DNA of 64,000 bases, taken from positions 248,001 through 312,000 of the forward strand of contig NZ_JAJMPA010000004.1 in assembly GCF_020991475.1 (NCBI RefSeq). The letters run 5' to 3'. Numbering within the stretch: the stretch's first letter is position 1; every line of letters begins with the position of its first letter. Of this stretch, positions 17,261 through 27,700 are shown piece after piece. The DNA comes from Pedobacter sp. MC2016-14 (GTDB lineage Bacteria; Bacteroidota; Bacteroidia; Sphingobacteriales; Sphingobacteriaceae). Below the pieces are notes generated by a model. The model searched no databases. It was not told the DNA's origin and saw nothing but the letters and a program-made list of their open reading frames with translations. Made by a program: the position numbers and the translations under genes.

Positions 17261-18313
17261 ATGAAATTACCACACCTGGCCGGAACTTTATTAATAGGTC
17301 TGGCTTCTGTTGGCTTATTTGCCAATTGCAGTTCGGATGCGAAAAAAGCAAATGGACAAAGTAAAGCCGCAGGAGACACAACGGCTACCGGTACTGCCGA
17401 AGCACCGCCGGATACAACACGTAAGCCAATTGACACCGCCTTATTTAAAGCGCAATTGAAAAAATTGGCAAACGGCGATACTACAGGCAAATGGCCTGTA
17501 AAAAACCAACCTATACCACTTCCAGGATCGATTCTGCCTTTCAAAAGAATTGTGGTTTATTATGGAAACTTACATTCAAAAAAAATGGGTGCCCTTGGCG
17601 AATATGCACCAAAAGAAATGTGGAGCCGCTTAAATGCCGAAGTTAAACATTGGGAAAAAGCAGACCCGGGAACCCCTGTTCAGGTTGGTTTACATTACAT
17701 TGCAGCTGTAGCAAGCGGTACGCCTGGTAAAGATGGAAAATACATCAACAGGATGGGCAACAAACAAATAGATTCTGTTTTGGCAATTGCTAAAATGAAG
17801 CCCGGAACAATTGTATTTCTTGATCTTCAGGTTGCTTTGAGCACCATTAAAAATGAATTGCCACATATTGAAAAATACTTGCAGCTACCAAACGTACATT
17901 TAGGAATAGATCCTGAATTTTCAATGAAAGACGGATCACTTCCGGGGAAAAAGATTGGCACTTATGATGCTGCAGACATTAACTATGTTTCTCAATACTT
18001 GACGGATATGGTTAAAAAATACAATTTACCTCCAAAAGTATTTGTCGTTCACCGATTCACTAAAAAAATGGTGACCAACTACCAGAGTATTAAACTGCAC
18101 CCTGAAGCACAGATTGTGATGCATATGGATGGATGGGGTGAACCAGAACTAAAACAAGGAACATACCGTTATTTCATCCAGAATGAGCCGGTTCAGTTTA
18201 CTGGATTTAAATTATTTTATAAGAATGATTTGAAGAAAGCACCTAATCGTTTAATGACACCGGAAGAACTTTTAAAATTAAGACCGGTACCAATCTACAT
18301 TCAATACCAGTAA
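17261..18313 (+). CDS. Lipoprotein of unknown function, possibly TIM-barrel-like
   Basis: Not assigned. 350 aa. The N-terminus (MKLPHLAGTLLIGLASVGLFANCSS) looks like a lipoprotein signal, though Asn before the Cys is unusual for a lipobox. A low-complexity Ala/Thr/Asp linker (~26-60) leads to a globular part (~85-345) with alternating strands and helices: RIVVYYGNLHSKKMG, VQVGLHYIAAVA, GTIVFLDLQVA, VHLGIDPEF, KVFVVHRF, IVMHMDGWG. Several strand-end acids suggest a barrel-type hydrolase-like fold, but no family or active site can be named. Flanked by a hairpin-rich gap upstream and a convergent DUF6702 gene 7 bp downstream. Confidence 0.7.
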   Translation: MKLPHLAGTLLIGLASVGLFANCSSDAKKANGQSKAAGDTTATGTAEAPPDTTRKPIDTALFKAQLKKLANGDTTGKWPVKNQPIPLPGSILPFKRIVVYYGNLHSKKMGALGEYAPKEMWSRLNAEVKHWEKADPGTPVQVGLHYIAAVASGTPGKDGKYINRMGNKQIDSVLAIAKMKPGTIVFLDLQVALSTIKNELPHIEKYLQLPNVHLGIDPEFSMKDGSLPGKKIGTYDAADINYVSQYLTDMVKKYNLPPKVFVVHRFTKKMVTNYQSIKLHPEAQIVMHMDGWGEPELKQGTYRYFIQNEPVQFTGFKLFYKNDLKKAPNRLMTPEELLKLRPVPIYIQYQ

Positions 18314-18320
18314 TAAAAGG

Positions 18321-18836
18321 CTAAAAAACTAAAGTAGCCTTACGCGATGGGTTATCCAGCTTAGTGCTTTTGCGCTGTCCGTTTACGATGGCATGAATCA
18401 TATTAGACTGAGAAGGATGTGCTTCAAACAAAAGGTCATTTTGAATATCAAACTGCCTAACTGGAGGTTGAGGTGAGGATTCAAAATAACACCAGGCCGC
18501 ATCATCCTGTATTTCGTAACCAATATATTTTAATGCCAGCAATTTTCCGCTGGCATTAATTTTTAAATGCTTGTTGATGTAGTCAGCAATCAATGCATCC
18601 ACTTGTTTCCTATCTGCAGGTTTAAGTATATTGATCTTTACTTTATCTTTATTTAAAGTCTTTTCAAAATCATCATAAAATATTTTTACGCTTACCTCAA
18701 TGGTTCTTGTTTTTGGGTTCTGTTCTATTTCTGTAACACTCACATAGAAAGGATGCATTTTTTTTATCGGACTGGCATTGGCTATATGAAAGAGGCCCGT
18801 TAAATTTAACAGTGTATACAATACAAGTTGTAACAT
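18321..18836 (-). CDS. DUF6702-family secreted protein
   Basis: 171 aa, exported (signal peptide through about residue 21, ending NAS). The body starts MHPFYVSVTEIEQNPKTRTIEVSVKIFYDDFE, the pattern of DUF6702, a Bacteroidota family of unknown function. It contains NDLLFEAHPSQSNMI near the C-terminus. Divergent from the HupE-like gene with 66 bp between the starts; a 17-bp palindrome lies between them. The combination DUF6702, HupE-like and M1 peptidase suggests a shared function (inference), perhaps metal or envelope related. Confidence 0.75.
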   Translation of the reverse strand: MLQLVLYTLLNLTGLFHIANASPIKKMHPFYVSVTEIEQNPKTRTIEVSVKIFYDDFEKTLNKDKVKINILKPADRKQVDALIADYINKHLKINASGKLLALKYIGYEIQDDAAWCYFESSPQPPVRQFDIQNDLLFEAHPSQSNMIHAIVNGQRKSTKLDNPSRKATLVF

Positions 18837-18861
18837 ATTTGTACAGATTAGCAGAGATTAG

Positions 18862-18878
18862 AATATTGTTACAATATT
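18862..18878. promoter_or_regulatory. Operator-like palindrome between divergent genes
   Basis: AATATTGTTACAATATT: perfect 8-bp arms around one base, in the 66-bp gap between the DUF6702 (-) and HupE-like (+) starts. Position and symmetry suit a dimeric repressor site, but AT-rich palindromes also arise by chance and the regulator is unknown. Confidence 0.4.
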
Positions 18879-18902
18879 AGCTAAAATTAGCATTTTTACC
18901 GC

Positions 18903-19487
18903 ATGCAAGACTTCGCCCTCTATTTTGAACTAGGCTGGCAGCATATATTAGACTGGCAGGGATATGATCACATTCTATTTGTACTGGTGTTATGTTGCAG
19001 TTATACATTAACGGATTGGAGGAAAATCCTCCTATTGGTAACAGCATTTACTATAGGTCATAGCCTAACACTGGCATTGAGTGTATTAAATTTTGTTCGT
19101 GTTAACAGTGCCTGGATTGAATTTATGATTCCCCTCACCATTCTGGTCACAACCAGCCTGAACATTATTGGCCGAAAAACAAAAAAAACAGGCTCATGGT
19201 TAAAATACACACTTACTTTATTCTTCGGCCTGATTCACGGAATGGGGTTTTCTAATTATTTGAAGAGTTTATTGGGAAAAAGTACAAACATCGCAACTGA
19301 ATTGTTTGCATTTAACATCGGACTGGAATTTGGACAGCTAATGATAGTACTTATTAGCCTTGCTACCTCTTTTTTCCTCATTAATCTTATAAAAATTACA
19401 CAAAAAGACTGGATTTTCTTCCTTTCATCTGCTATATTTGGAATATCCTTTATCATGTCTGCAGAAAGACTTGCTGCCTTACTATAA
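18903..19487 (+). CDS. HupE/UreJ-family membrane protein
   Basis: 194-aa inner-membrane protein with about six helices. The conserved HupE/UreJ_2 features are present: GYDHILFVLVLC near residues 20-31 and FTIGHSLTLALSVL near 49-62, and FGLIHGMGFSNYL near 103-115, whose His residues are the likely metal ligands. HupE/UreJ members are linked to nickel or other metal uptake; the actual metal is unknown here. The M1 peptidase gene starts only 4 bp after its stop, so they are co-transcribed. Confidence 0.85.
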   Translation: MQDFALYFELGWQHILDWQGYDHILFVLVLCCSYTLTDWRKILLLVTAFTIGHSLTLALSVLNFVRVNSAWIEFMIPLTILVTTSLNIIGRKTKKTGSWLKYTLTLFFGLIHGMGFSNYLKSLLGKSTNIATELFAFNIGLEFGQLMIVLISLATSFFLINLIKITQKDWIFFLSSAIFGISFIMSAERLAALL

Positions 19488-19491
19488 ACAA

Positions 19492-21825
19492 ATGAATAAA
19501 CTTTTACTTTTCTCAATTACTGCTGTATGTAGTGTAAATGCTTTTGCACAATCGCTAAATAATCCCGGTTCAAATCACGGTAATAAATTTGAACAACTTG
19601 GAACTATGATTTCAGATCCAAACTCTTACAGAACTGCATCAGGCGCACCTGGTTCAGCCTACTGGCAACAGAAAGCGGATTACATCATTAATGCCGATTT
19701 GAACGAGAAAACCAATATACTAACAGGTTCTGAAAGTATTACATATTACAACAATTCCCCTGACCCTTTAAGCTATTTATGGGTTCAATTAGACGAAAAC
19801 CAACACAAATCAACAGATGACAGCCAGATTTTTGACGGCAGTAAGCTGGGTGATAAAATGACCGCTCAGGCACTTTCTAAAATGATTGGAGGCCCTAATG
19901 ACCTTGGGGTAAAAATTATAAAAGTAACGGATGCACAAGGCCACACAATTCCATATACCATCAATCAAACGATGATGCGAATTGATTTACCAATGATTTT
20001 AAAACCACAAAGCAGTTATAAATTAAACATTTCATGGAATTATAAAATCCCGGACCGCCTAACCGTTGGAGGACGTGGCGGACTGGAATATTTCCCTGAG
20101 GACGATAATTATCTTTATACCATTACGCAGTGGTTTCCGCGTATGGCCGTTTATTCAGATTTTCAAGGCTGGCAAAACAAACAATTTAACGGACGGGGTG
20201 AATTTGCCCTGGTTTTTGGGAATTACAAAGTGAACATGACTGTACCGGCAGATCACGTAGTTGGTGCTACAGGTGAATGCCAAAACTATGCACAAGTGCT
20301 AAGCAGCACTGCATTAAAGAGATGGAATACCGCCCAAACCAGTAAAACGCCAGTAGAAATTGTAAACCTGAATGAAGCAAAGAACGCAATTGCAAAAAAA
20401 GCGACAGGTCGTAAAACCTGGACTTATGTTGCCAGTAACGTAAGGGATTTTGCATGGGTTTCTTCCCGCAGATTGGTTTGGGATGCTATGGCTACATTTG
20501 TTGACGGCAAGAAAATAATGGCCATGTCTTATTATGGTCCTGAAGCCTATCCGCTCTACAGCAAATATTCAACAAAATTAATTTCGCATACTTTAAAAGT
20601 TTATTCCAAACATACCATCCCTTACCCCTATCCTGTTGCCATCTCCGTAGAAGCCGCAAATGGGATGGAATATCCAATGATCTGTTTCAATTATGGTCGT
20701 GCAGAAAAAGACGGCACCTATACAGAAGCGATCAAGAATGGTATGATGGGTGTAATCATCCATGAAGTGGGCCACAACTTTTTTCCGATGATTGTGAACT
20801 CAGATGAAAGACAATGGAGCTGGATGGACGAGGGTTTAAATACATTTTGCCAGTTTTTAGCCGAACAGGAATGGGATAACAATTATCCTTCACAACGTGG
20901 CCCGGCACACAAAATCACAGATTACATGAAAATGCCCAAGGATCAACTGGAGCCAATCATGACGAATTCAGAAAACATCATCAATTTTGGCCCTAATGCC
21001 TATGCAAAACCTGCTACTGCGCTAAATATCCTTAGAGAGACCATAATGGGCAGAGAGTTGTTTGACTATGCCTTTAAAGAATATGCCAAACGCTGGGCAT
21101 TTAAGCATCCTACACCGGCAGATTTCTTTAGAACCATGGAAGATGCTTCGGCTGTAGATTTGGATTGGTTTTGGAGAGGTTGGTTTTTTGGAATCGACCC
21201 GGTAGATATTTCGCTTGACGATTTGCGTGCCTACCGGATCAACTCTCAAAATCCGGCTTTAGAGAACATTGAAGATAAAAAAGCCTATGATCGGGACAAA
21301 TACATTATTGGCCGGGAACGCAATAAGATAGCCGGTATTAAATTTGAAGTGGAACAAGATACCAACACGCTGGATTTTTACAATAAATACAACCGGTTTG
21401 AAGTAACAAAAAGTTCCGAAGAGCAATTTAAAAAGTATTATGCAGACTTATCTCCAGCAGAGAGAAAACTATACGACAGCAAAAAGAATTTCTATGAACT
21501 GGACTTTAGCAATAAAGGTGGCTTGGTTATGCCAATCATTATTCAATGGACTTTTACAGATGGAACCACTGAGGTAGAACGAATTCCAGCTTACGTGTGG
21601 CGTAAAGATGAAAACAAGCTTACTAAGGTTTTTGCGAAAGACAAAGAAGTAGCCTCCGTATTGTTAGATCCGTACCGTGAAACCGCTGATATAGATGAAC
21701 AAAACAACAGCTGGCCCAGGAAAAACCAGCCTTCCCGCTTCGAATTGTTTAAGCAACAACAAGCTCCAAGAGGCTCGTCAACCGGACGCAATCCTATGCA
21801 GGAGGCTAAACGTGGGATAAACTAA
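19492..21825 (+). CDS. M1-family metallopeptidase
   Basis: Exported zinc metallopeptidase, 777 aa, with signal peptide MNKLLLFSITAVCSVNAFAQ. Open frame extends to 19438 inside hupE, but the ATG at 19492 gives the signal sequence. Zinc motif HEVGHN with His424, Glu425, His428 and the third ligand Glu447 (WMDEGLN) at the standard 18-residue gap; the exopeptidase motif appears as NGMEYP, in place of GAMEN. The N-terminal beta domain is present; the C-terminus is a long basic tail rich in Gln/Arg/Pro. Its TAA overlaps the parC stop on the other strand (21822-21825). Confidence 0.93.
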   Translation: MNKLLLFSITAVCSVNAFAQSLNNPGSNHGNKFEQLGTMISDPNSYRTASGAPGSAYWQQKADYIINADLNEKTNILTGSESITYYNNSPDPLSYLWVQLDENQHKSTDDSQIFDGSKLGDKMTAQALSKMIGGPNDLGVKIIKVTDAQGHTIPYTINQTMMRIDLPMILKPQSSYKLNISWNYKIPDRLTVGGRGGLEYFPEDDNYLYTITQWFPRMAVYSDFQGWQNKQFNGRGEFALVFGNYKVNMTVPADHVVGATGECQNYAQVLSSTALKRWNTAQTSKTPVEIVNLNEAKNAIAKKATGRKTWTYVASNVRDFAWVSSRRLVWDAMATFVDGKKIMAMSYYGPEAYPLYSKYSTKLISHTLKVYSKHTIPYPYPVAISVEAANGMEYPMICFNYGRAEKDGTYTEAIKNGMMGVIIHEVGHNFFPMIVNSDERQWSWMDEGLNTFCQFLAEQEWDNNYPSQRGPAHKITDYMKMPKDQLEPIMTNSENIINFGPNAYAKPATALNILRETIMGRELFDYAFKEYAKRWAFKHPTPADFFRTMEDASAVDLDWFWRGWFFGIDPVDISLDDLRAYRINSQNPALENIEDKKAYDRDKYIIGRERNKIAGIKFEVEQDTNTLDFYNKYNRFEVTKSSEEQFKKYYADLSPAERKLYDSKKNFYELDFSNKGGLVMPIIIQWTFTDGTTEVERIPAYVWRKDENKLTKVFAKDKEVASVLLDPYRETADIDEQNNSWPRKNQPSRFELFKQQQAPRGSSTGRNPMQEAKRGIN

Positions 21826-24563
21826 AAGATTCCCAATTGCCCTTTATCATCAATCTTGATGTCCTCAGGATTGGTGATTTCCAGGTCAACCTTTTTTACT
21901 GGAGGCGCAGATGGTTTTATTTCTTCCTTCTGCTCTTCCCTACTTTCCTCTTTTAAAGCAACAGCATCTTCTGTAACAGGTACTACGCTTCCTTCAGATT
22001 CATTTTCCAAATGTTGCTCTTGCTCTGTTACAGGCTCCGCTTTTACCTCTTCCAAAGGCTCAACCTCTTCCGCATCAGTAATAGCTATATTTTTTACATC
22101 GTGTTGTGTTAACCTGTTTCCGTTGGCTTTTATCCCTTTTACGTCAATAAAATCTGCCAGCACAATTTCCAGTGTTTCCGGAATTTGTGTCTTACCCTTT
22201 AACACATCCACATATAGCTTAGCTGCCGGATTGCTGGTCATGTATAGAAGCTTTGAGCCCTGTTCATCACTAATGATACTCTGCTTACGTCCAACTGCAA
22301 TGGGTTCGAAAACAAACCTTTTAACAAATTGGTTTTTGGCTTTACCTTCGTATTGCACCACGGCAAATGGTTTCTCCGCATCGTATTTCTGGATCAGGAT
22401 CAAATCAGCATCAAAATGATTGCTGAGCTCAAAAGTACTGAGTTCATACCAACCCTCTCTGTGTACCTGAAGAATCTTATCATCACCATCAAATTCACCC
22501 AGGTATTTCCCTCTTCCATCCACATTAAGGCGTCTCAGCAAATCATCGTACCAAATTTTAAGGCCAGACAAAGTAGAGACCCCTTTGCTTTTGAACAGGA
22601 CCTTTTTTATAGGGTACTTTGAAACAATATTTCCTTGTGATGCACGGCCTTTGATGGCAATTTCTGCAAAATCAAGATCAAACTGAAGCTTCTTTAATTT
22701 GGTATGTGGTTTAAGCTGTACGGTAACAATTTCACCTTCACCATTAGGATTAGCCGTAAAATACAATACTTTGGAGCCCTTACTGCCTTTGGTAAGGTCA
22801 TATTCCTTATCCCTCGTTACACCCATTACAGCAAAACGTTTAACATAAGACACGCCACTAGCGCCATCTTTATAAATCAGATTATAAATGGTACGCTCAT
22901 CATTCTTTTTAAATACTGCGGCATATAATATTCCCTTTCCAACAAAGGTTTTATCTGCCACCTTAGTAATGATGCATTTTCCATCCTCACGAAAAACAAT
23001 GATTTCATCAAGATCAGAACAATCGGCAATAAATTCGTCCTTTTTAAGACCAGTTCCAATAAAACCGTCTTCTCTGTTTAAGTAAAGTTTAACGTTGGCA
23101 AGCGCAACTTTGGAAGCCTCAACACGGTCAAACAGTCTGATTTCTGTTTTACGCTCACGGCCTTTTCCATATTTATCTTTTAAGCGCTGAAACCAGGCGA
23201 TTGCAAAATCATTTAAATGACGTAAATGATTTTTAACCACTTTGATTTCATCCGCAAGTGCTTTCATCTGCTCATCCGCTTTTTTAACATCAAAACGGGT
23301 AATGCTGCTCATTGGTTTATCAATAAGCTTTTTCAAATCTTCAGGCTGTATTTCCCGGTAGAGCTGGGCTTTAAAAGGATCAAAAAGTTGATTCAGTACT
23401 TCTACTACCATGTCAAAATTTACAGAATTTTCGTACGCTGCATTTTTGTACATACCCTCCTGAATAAAAATCTTTAACAAGGAACTGAAAAAGATTCTTT
23501 CTTCAAGCTCATGCAGTTTGATCTCCAATTCTTTTTTAAGCAGTTCTTTAGTAAATAATGTATTCTGTGTAAGAATGTCATTTACTGTTAAAAACTGAGG
23601 CTTATCATCCTTAATGATACAGGTATTGGGCGAAATAGAAACCTCGCAAGAGGTAAATGCGTATAAAGCATCTATAGTTACATCAGGAGAAATACCCGGC
23701 GCCAGATGAATGACAATTTCAACATGCGCAGCAGTATTGTCTTCAATCTTCTTGATTTTTATCTTTCCCTTATCATTTGCAGTCAGGATGCTATCAATGA
23801 CTGAACCAGTAGTCGTACTATAGGGAATTTCAGTGATAACTAAAGTCTTTTTATCCTTCTCTGTGATTTTTGCCCGTACACGGATCTTTCCTCCTCGCAT
23901 ACCCTCATTGTAAGCAGAAAAATCTGCCATGCCGCCCGTAAAGAAATCCGGCACAATATTAGGCCTGCTGCCCCTAAGTACCTCCATAGAAGCATCCAGC
24001 AACTCTACAAAATTATGGGGCATTACCTTAGTGGCCAAACCTACTGCAATTCCTTCTGCTCCCTGGGCCAATAACAACGGGAATTTTACCGGAAGTGTGA
24101 GAGGCTCGTTATTCCGGCCATCATAACTCAGCTGCCAGGTTGTAGTGTCAGGATTAAATACAACCTCATTTGCGAACTTAGATAAACGTGCTTCAATATA
24201 ACGGGGTGCCGCAGCGTTATCTCCTGTAATTGGATCGCCCCAGTTACCCTGGCAATCAATTAGAAGATCTTTCTGTCCAATTTGAACCATGGCATCACCG
24301 ATGGATGCATCACCATGCGGGTGATATTTCATGGTGTTTCCGATCACGTTTGCGGCTTTATTGAAACGTCCGTCATCCATTTCTTTAAGTGAATGAAGAA
24401 TCCGGCGCTGTACAGGTTTCAATCCATCATTGATATGAGGTACAGCACGATCTAGAATTACATAAGATGCATAATCGAGGAACCAGTTTTCGTAAAGTCC
24501 GTTAATTGGTGTTACGGTATGCTTGTTTTCGTCGCTTTTATGGTCTTCTATTTCGTCGCTCAT
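21822..24563 (-). CDS. parC: DNA topoisomerase IV subunit A
   Basis: Topoisomerase IV breakage-reunion subunit, 913 aa, which decatenates daughter chromosomes with ParE. Catalytic Tyr122 lies in APRYIEARLSKFA, and the quinolone region reads HPHGDASIGDAM, with Ala86 at the E. coli ParC Ser80 position and Asp90 at the Glu84 position. Coiled-coil gate around 400-470, beta-pinwheel C-terminal domain ~500-800, then an acidic Glu/Pro/Val-rich tail (~805-900) of variable type. ParC rather than GyrA by the lack of the GyrA box and by the ParE gene 8.7 kb away on the same strand. Confidence 0.92.
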   Translation of the reverse strand: MSDEIEDHKSDENKHTVTPINGLYENWFLDYASYVILDRAVPHINDGLKPVQRRILHSLKEMDDGRFNKAANVIGNTMKYHPHGDASIGDAMVQIGQKDLLIDCQGNWGDPITGDNAAAPRYIEARLSKFANEVVFNPDTTTWQLSYDGRNNEPLTLPVKFPLLLAQGAEGIAVGLATKVMPHNFVELLDASMEVLRGSRPNIVPDFFTGGMADFSAYNEGMRGGKIRVRAKITEKDKKTLVITEIPYSTTTGSVIDSILTANDKGKIKIKKIEDNTAAHVEIVIHLAPGISPDVTIDALYAFTSCEVSISPNTCIIKDDKPQFLTVNDILTQNTLFTKELLKKELEIKLHELEERIFFSSLLKIFIQEGMYKNAAYENSVNFDMVVEVLNQLFDPFKAQLYREIQPEDLKKLIDKPMSSITRFDVKKADEQMKALADEIKVVKNHLRHLNDFAIAWFQRLKDKYGKGRERKTEIRLFDRVEASKVALANVKLYLNREDGFIGTGLKKDEFIADCSDLDEIIVFREDGKCIITKVADKTFVGKGILYAAVFKKNDERTIYNLIYKDGASGVSYVKRFAVMGVTRDKEYDLTKGSKGSKVLYFTANPNGEGEIVTVQLKPHTKLKKLQFDLDFAEIAIKGRASQGNIVSKYPIKKVLFKSKGVSTLSGLKIWYDDLLRRLNVDGRGKYLGEFDGDDKILQVHREGWYELSTFELSNHFDADLILIQKYDAEKPFAVVQYEGKAKNQFVKRFVFEPIAVGRKQSIISDEQGSKLLYMTSNPAAKLYVDVLKGKTQIPETLEIVLADFIDVKGIKANGNRLTQHDVKNIAITDAEEVEPLEEVKAEPVTEQEQHLENESEGSVVPVTEDAVALKEESREEQKEEIKPSAPPVKKVDLEITNPEDIKIDDKGQLGIF

Positions 24564-24759
24564 TCAAAAATCTGTTGGATTGCGTAAATATAAGTGTTGA
24601 ATTGCAAAATCAGAACAGGAAGTTTCAAACACTTCTTAACAATTGTAAGAAACAAATGCACACATGAGATTGTAGATATAATAAATGTCACCTTAGAATA
24701 ATATTCAGGGTGTTCGGTGGCATGATTTTAGATATTCACATTTTCAAAAATATCATACA
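24564..24759. other. Divergent promoter region parC/tamB
   Basis: 196 bp between the divergent starts of parC and tamB. AT-rich; no clear TAnnTTTG box, hairpin or ORF could be identified. Confidence 0.5.
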
Positions 24760-27700
24760 TTGAATAAATTCGTACGTACAAGCTTAAAAGTTATACTTTG
24801 GATAATTGCAAGTATTATAATGCTGGTTGTCCTCATTGCGATTTCTCTAAACATCCCAGCCGTTCAAAACTTTGTAAAAGATAAAGCAATTGGTTATTTA
24901 AAGAACAAAACACATACAGAGGTAAGCCTGGAGAGTGTTAAAATAGCATTACCTAAAGATGTTGTGCTCAACAAGTTTTACATCGAAGATAAAAAAGGAG
25001 ATACTTTATTATATGCCGAAAAATTAGCGGTAGACATCAGCCTGCTAAAGTTACTTAGCAATAAGGTTGAAATCAACAATATTCAGCTGGATAAGATTAG
25101 GGCAAACGTAACACGCATTAATCCTGATACCACCTTTAATTTCTCCTTTTTAGTGGACGCTTTTATGTCCGAACAGAAAAAACCTGATGAAGTAGTGGAA
25201 AAGGACAGCACCTCCACAATGAAGTTTTCCCTCAATAAAATAAGTCTCACAGATATTGGAATAGTTTACCGTGATGACGTTGCCGGAAATGATGTAAAGC
25301 TCCAATTAGGCGAATTTAAAACCGATATCAAGAATTTTGATATGGAGAAACAGCACTATGTAATCAATGACATCAGCTTGAAGAATACCAGCCTGTCCTA
25401 TCTGCAGCAAAAACCATTAACAGTGCTCGCTGCGCAGCTTGAAAAAAGTATAGACACCGCAAAAACTGAAAGCGGAAAACTGCCATTGGTAGAAATCGAA
25501 GACTTCTCTTTCGAAAACGTTAAGGTTAATTTTAACGACATGATCTCTAAAACAAGTGCAGCATTAAACTTAAACGACCTTAATGCCGCCAATTTGTTTA
25601 TAGACCTGACCAATGGCATTTATAAAGCTGAAGAGGCAAAGCTTAACAATAGTAAAATCGACTTCAACGCTATGGCGGCGAATGCCAAAGGAAACTTAAA
25701 CATCAATGAACTTGCCATCTCAAAGCTGGCAGCAGATTTAAATAAAGGCAGTTATACCCTGGATGAGGCAATATTGAACAAATCAAACGTAGCATTTGCA
25801 TTTAAACCTGCAACGGCAACTAAGACTGCAAGCAAGACTGCTGATACAGCCGTTACCGAAGCACCATTATCACTTCTGGTAGGCAAACTGAGCCTGGCAG
25901 AAAACAGTATCAAATTTGACAACCTGGCGGCAAAACCAACAAAAGGAATGGACTTTAACCATTTACAAATTGGCGGTTTAGGTCTCGTAGCAGAACAATT
26001 AGCTTACAATGCGACAGGCGCAAAAGTACTGGTGAAATCTGCGGGTTTTAAAGAAAAAAGCGGTTTTCAATTGAATCAACTTCAGGGAGATGTGGTCTAT
26101 TCTGATAAAGCCATACAAGTAAAAAACCTAGTTGCAAAAACCCCAAACACCAGCATTGAAAACAATACACAGCTAACCTATACCTCACTGGAAGACCTAA
26201 CCAAACATCCGGAAAGGGTTAAAATAACCATGGGTATTAAAAACACTACCATTGGGCTTAAAGATGGTACTTATTTTAGCGATGCCATTCCGGCTAGCTA
26301 TCGCAATGAGAAGATCAAGTTAAATGCAAGTGTAAGTGGCTACATGAATAACTTAAACATTCCTAAGTTTCAACTTAGCGGATTAAAAAGCACGAATATT
26401 GATGTTAGTGGAAACATTAAAGGCTTGCCGGATATAAATAAGCTATATGCTGACCTCACCATCAAAAGGTTCTCTTTAACTAAAAGCGATCTATTAGTTG
26501 TTATCCCTAAAAATACCCTGCCTTCAAATATACAGTTACCAAATGCCATTAGCGCAAACGGAAAGTTTAAAGGCTCCTTAACTGATTTTAATACTGGTTT
26601 TAATATCAATACCGATATGGGCGGCGCCAAATTGCTGGCTACCATGAATGGGCCAAAAGGTAAAGAACGTTACTCCGCAAATTTATTGCTCAATAACTTT
26701 AATGTTGGCCGTCTTTTAAAGATGCAGCCAACGCTCGGCAAAATCACAGTTAAAGCAAACGTAAACGGAACAGGACTAGATGCTAAAAAAGCTGTTGCAA
26801 AGGTAAATGCGCAGGTAGTAAGTGCTTATTACAACAAATACACTTATAAAAACCTATTGCTAAGCGGCACGTATGCGGCACAAAAACTAAACCTCAAAAG
26901 CAGTATGGCAGATACGAATGCCAATTTTAGCCTAACAGCTTTTGCAGATATAGCAGGTAAGTATCCGGCGGTAAAAGCCGACTTGAACCTTAAGCAAGTA
27001 GACTTACAAAAACTAAATTTCAGTACTACTGAATTCAGGCTGGCAGGATTGGTAAAAGCAGACATTAAAACCGCGGACCCTGATTATTTAAATGGAGATG
27101 TAAGTATCCGCGGATTGCAAATGGTAAAAGAAGGACAGAAATTTACCCTGGATACCATAGACGTTCATTCAGAAGCAACGGCAGAGCGCAACCTCTTATC
27201 GCTTAAATCTGAAATATTAAATGCCCGTGTAGATGGTAAATACCAGCTTACCAACCTGGCTGGTGCGGTGATTAACCAGATCAATAAATATTATGCTTTT
27301 GGCGAGGTCGCAAAAATCCCGGACCAAAGGTTTAGGTTTGATGTAAAAATCCACAACCCTAAATTTATCAAAAACTTTGTACCTTCTTTAACGGCCTTTT
27401 CCCCTTCTTATATGAACGGCTTGCTGGATACACAGAAAGACAGTTTGGTAATGAATGCATGGTTTCCACAGGTAGTTTATGGAGATTATAAAGTAGACAG
27501 TACCCGCTTAACGGTAAACAATGACAACAATCAACTCAACTACAAACTATTGGTTGGTCATGTTCAAAGTCCCTCACTTGCCCTTTATAACACAGAGTTG
27601 AGCGGTCAGGCTGTAAATAACCTGCTTGGTGTAAACCTGTTTGTAAGAGATAGTCAACTTAAAGACAAATACCGTCTTGCAGGAACCTTTAAATCCATCA

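Noticed and set aside
18317..18341. Terminator AAGGCTA...TAGCCTT between the unknown lipoprotein and DUF6702
   Set aside because: Only 7 bp with an 11-nt loop, overlapping the DUF6702 coding end and without a T-run; too weak to list.
21856..22419. 187-codon plus-strand open frame opposite parC
   Set aside because: Ser/Thr/Phe-rich low-complexity product lying wholly antisense to the conserved parC tail; a shadow of parC codon use.
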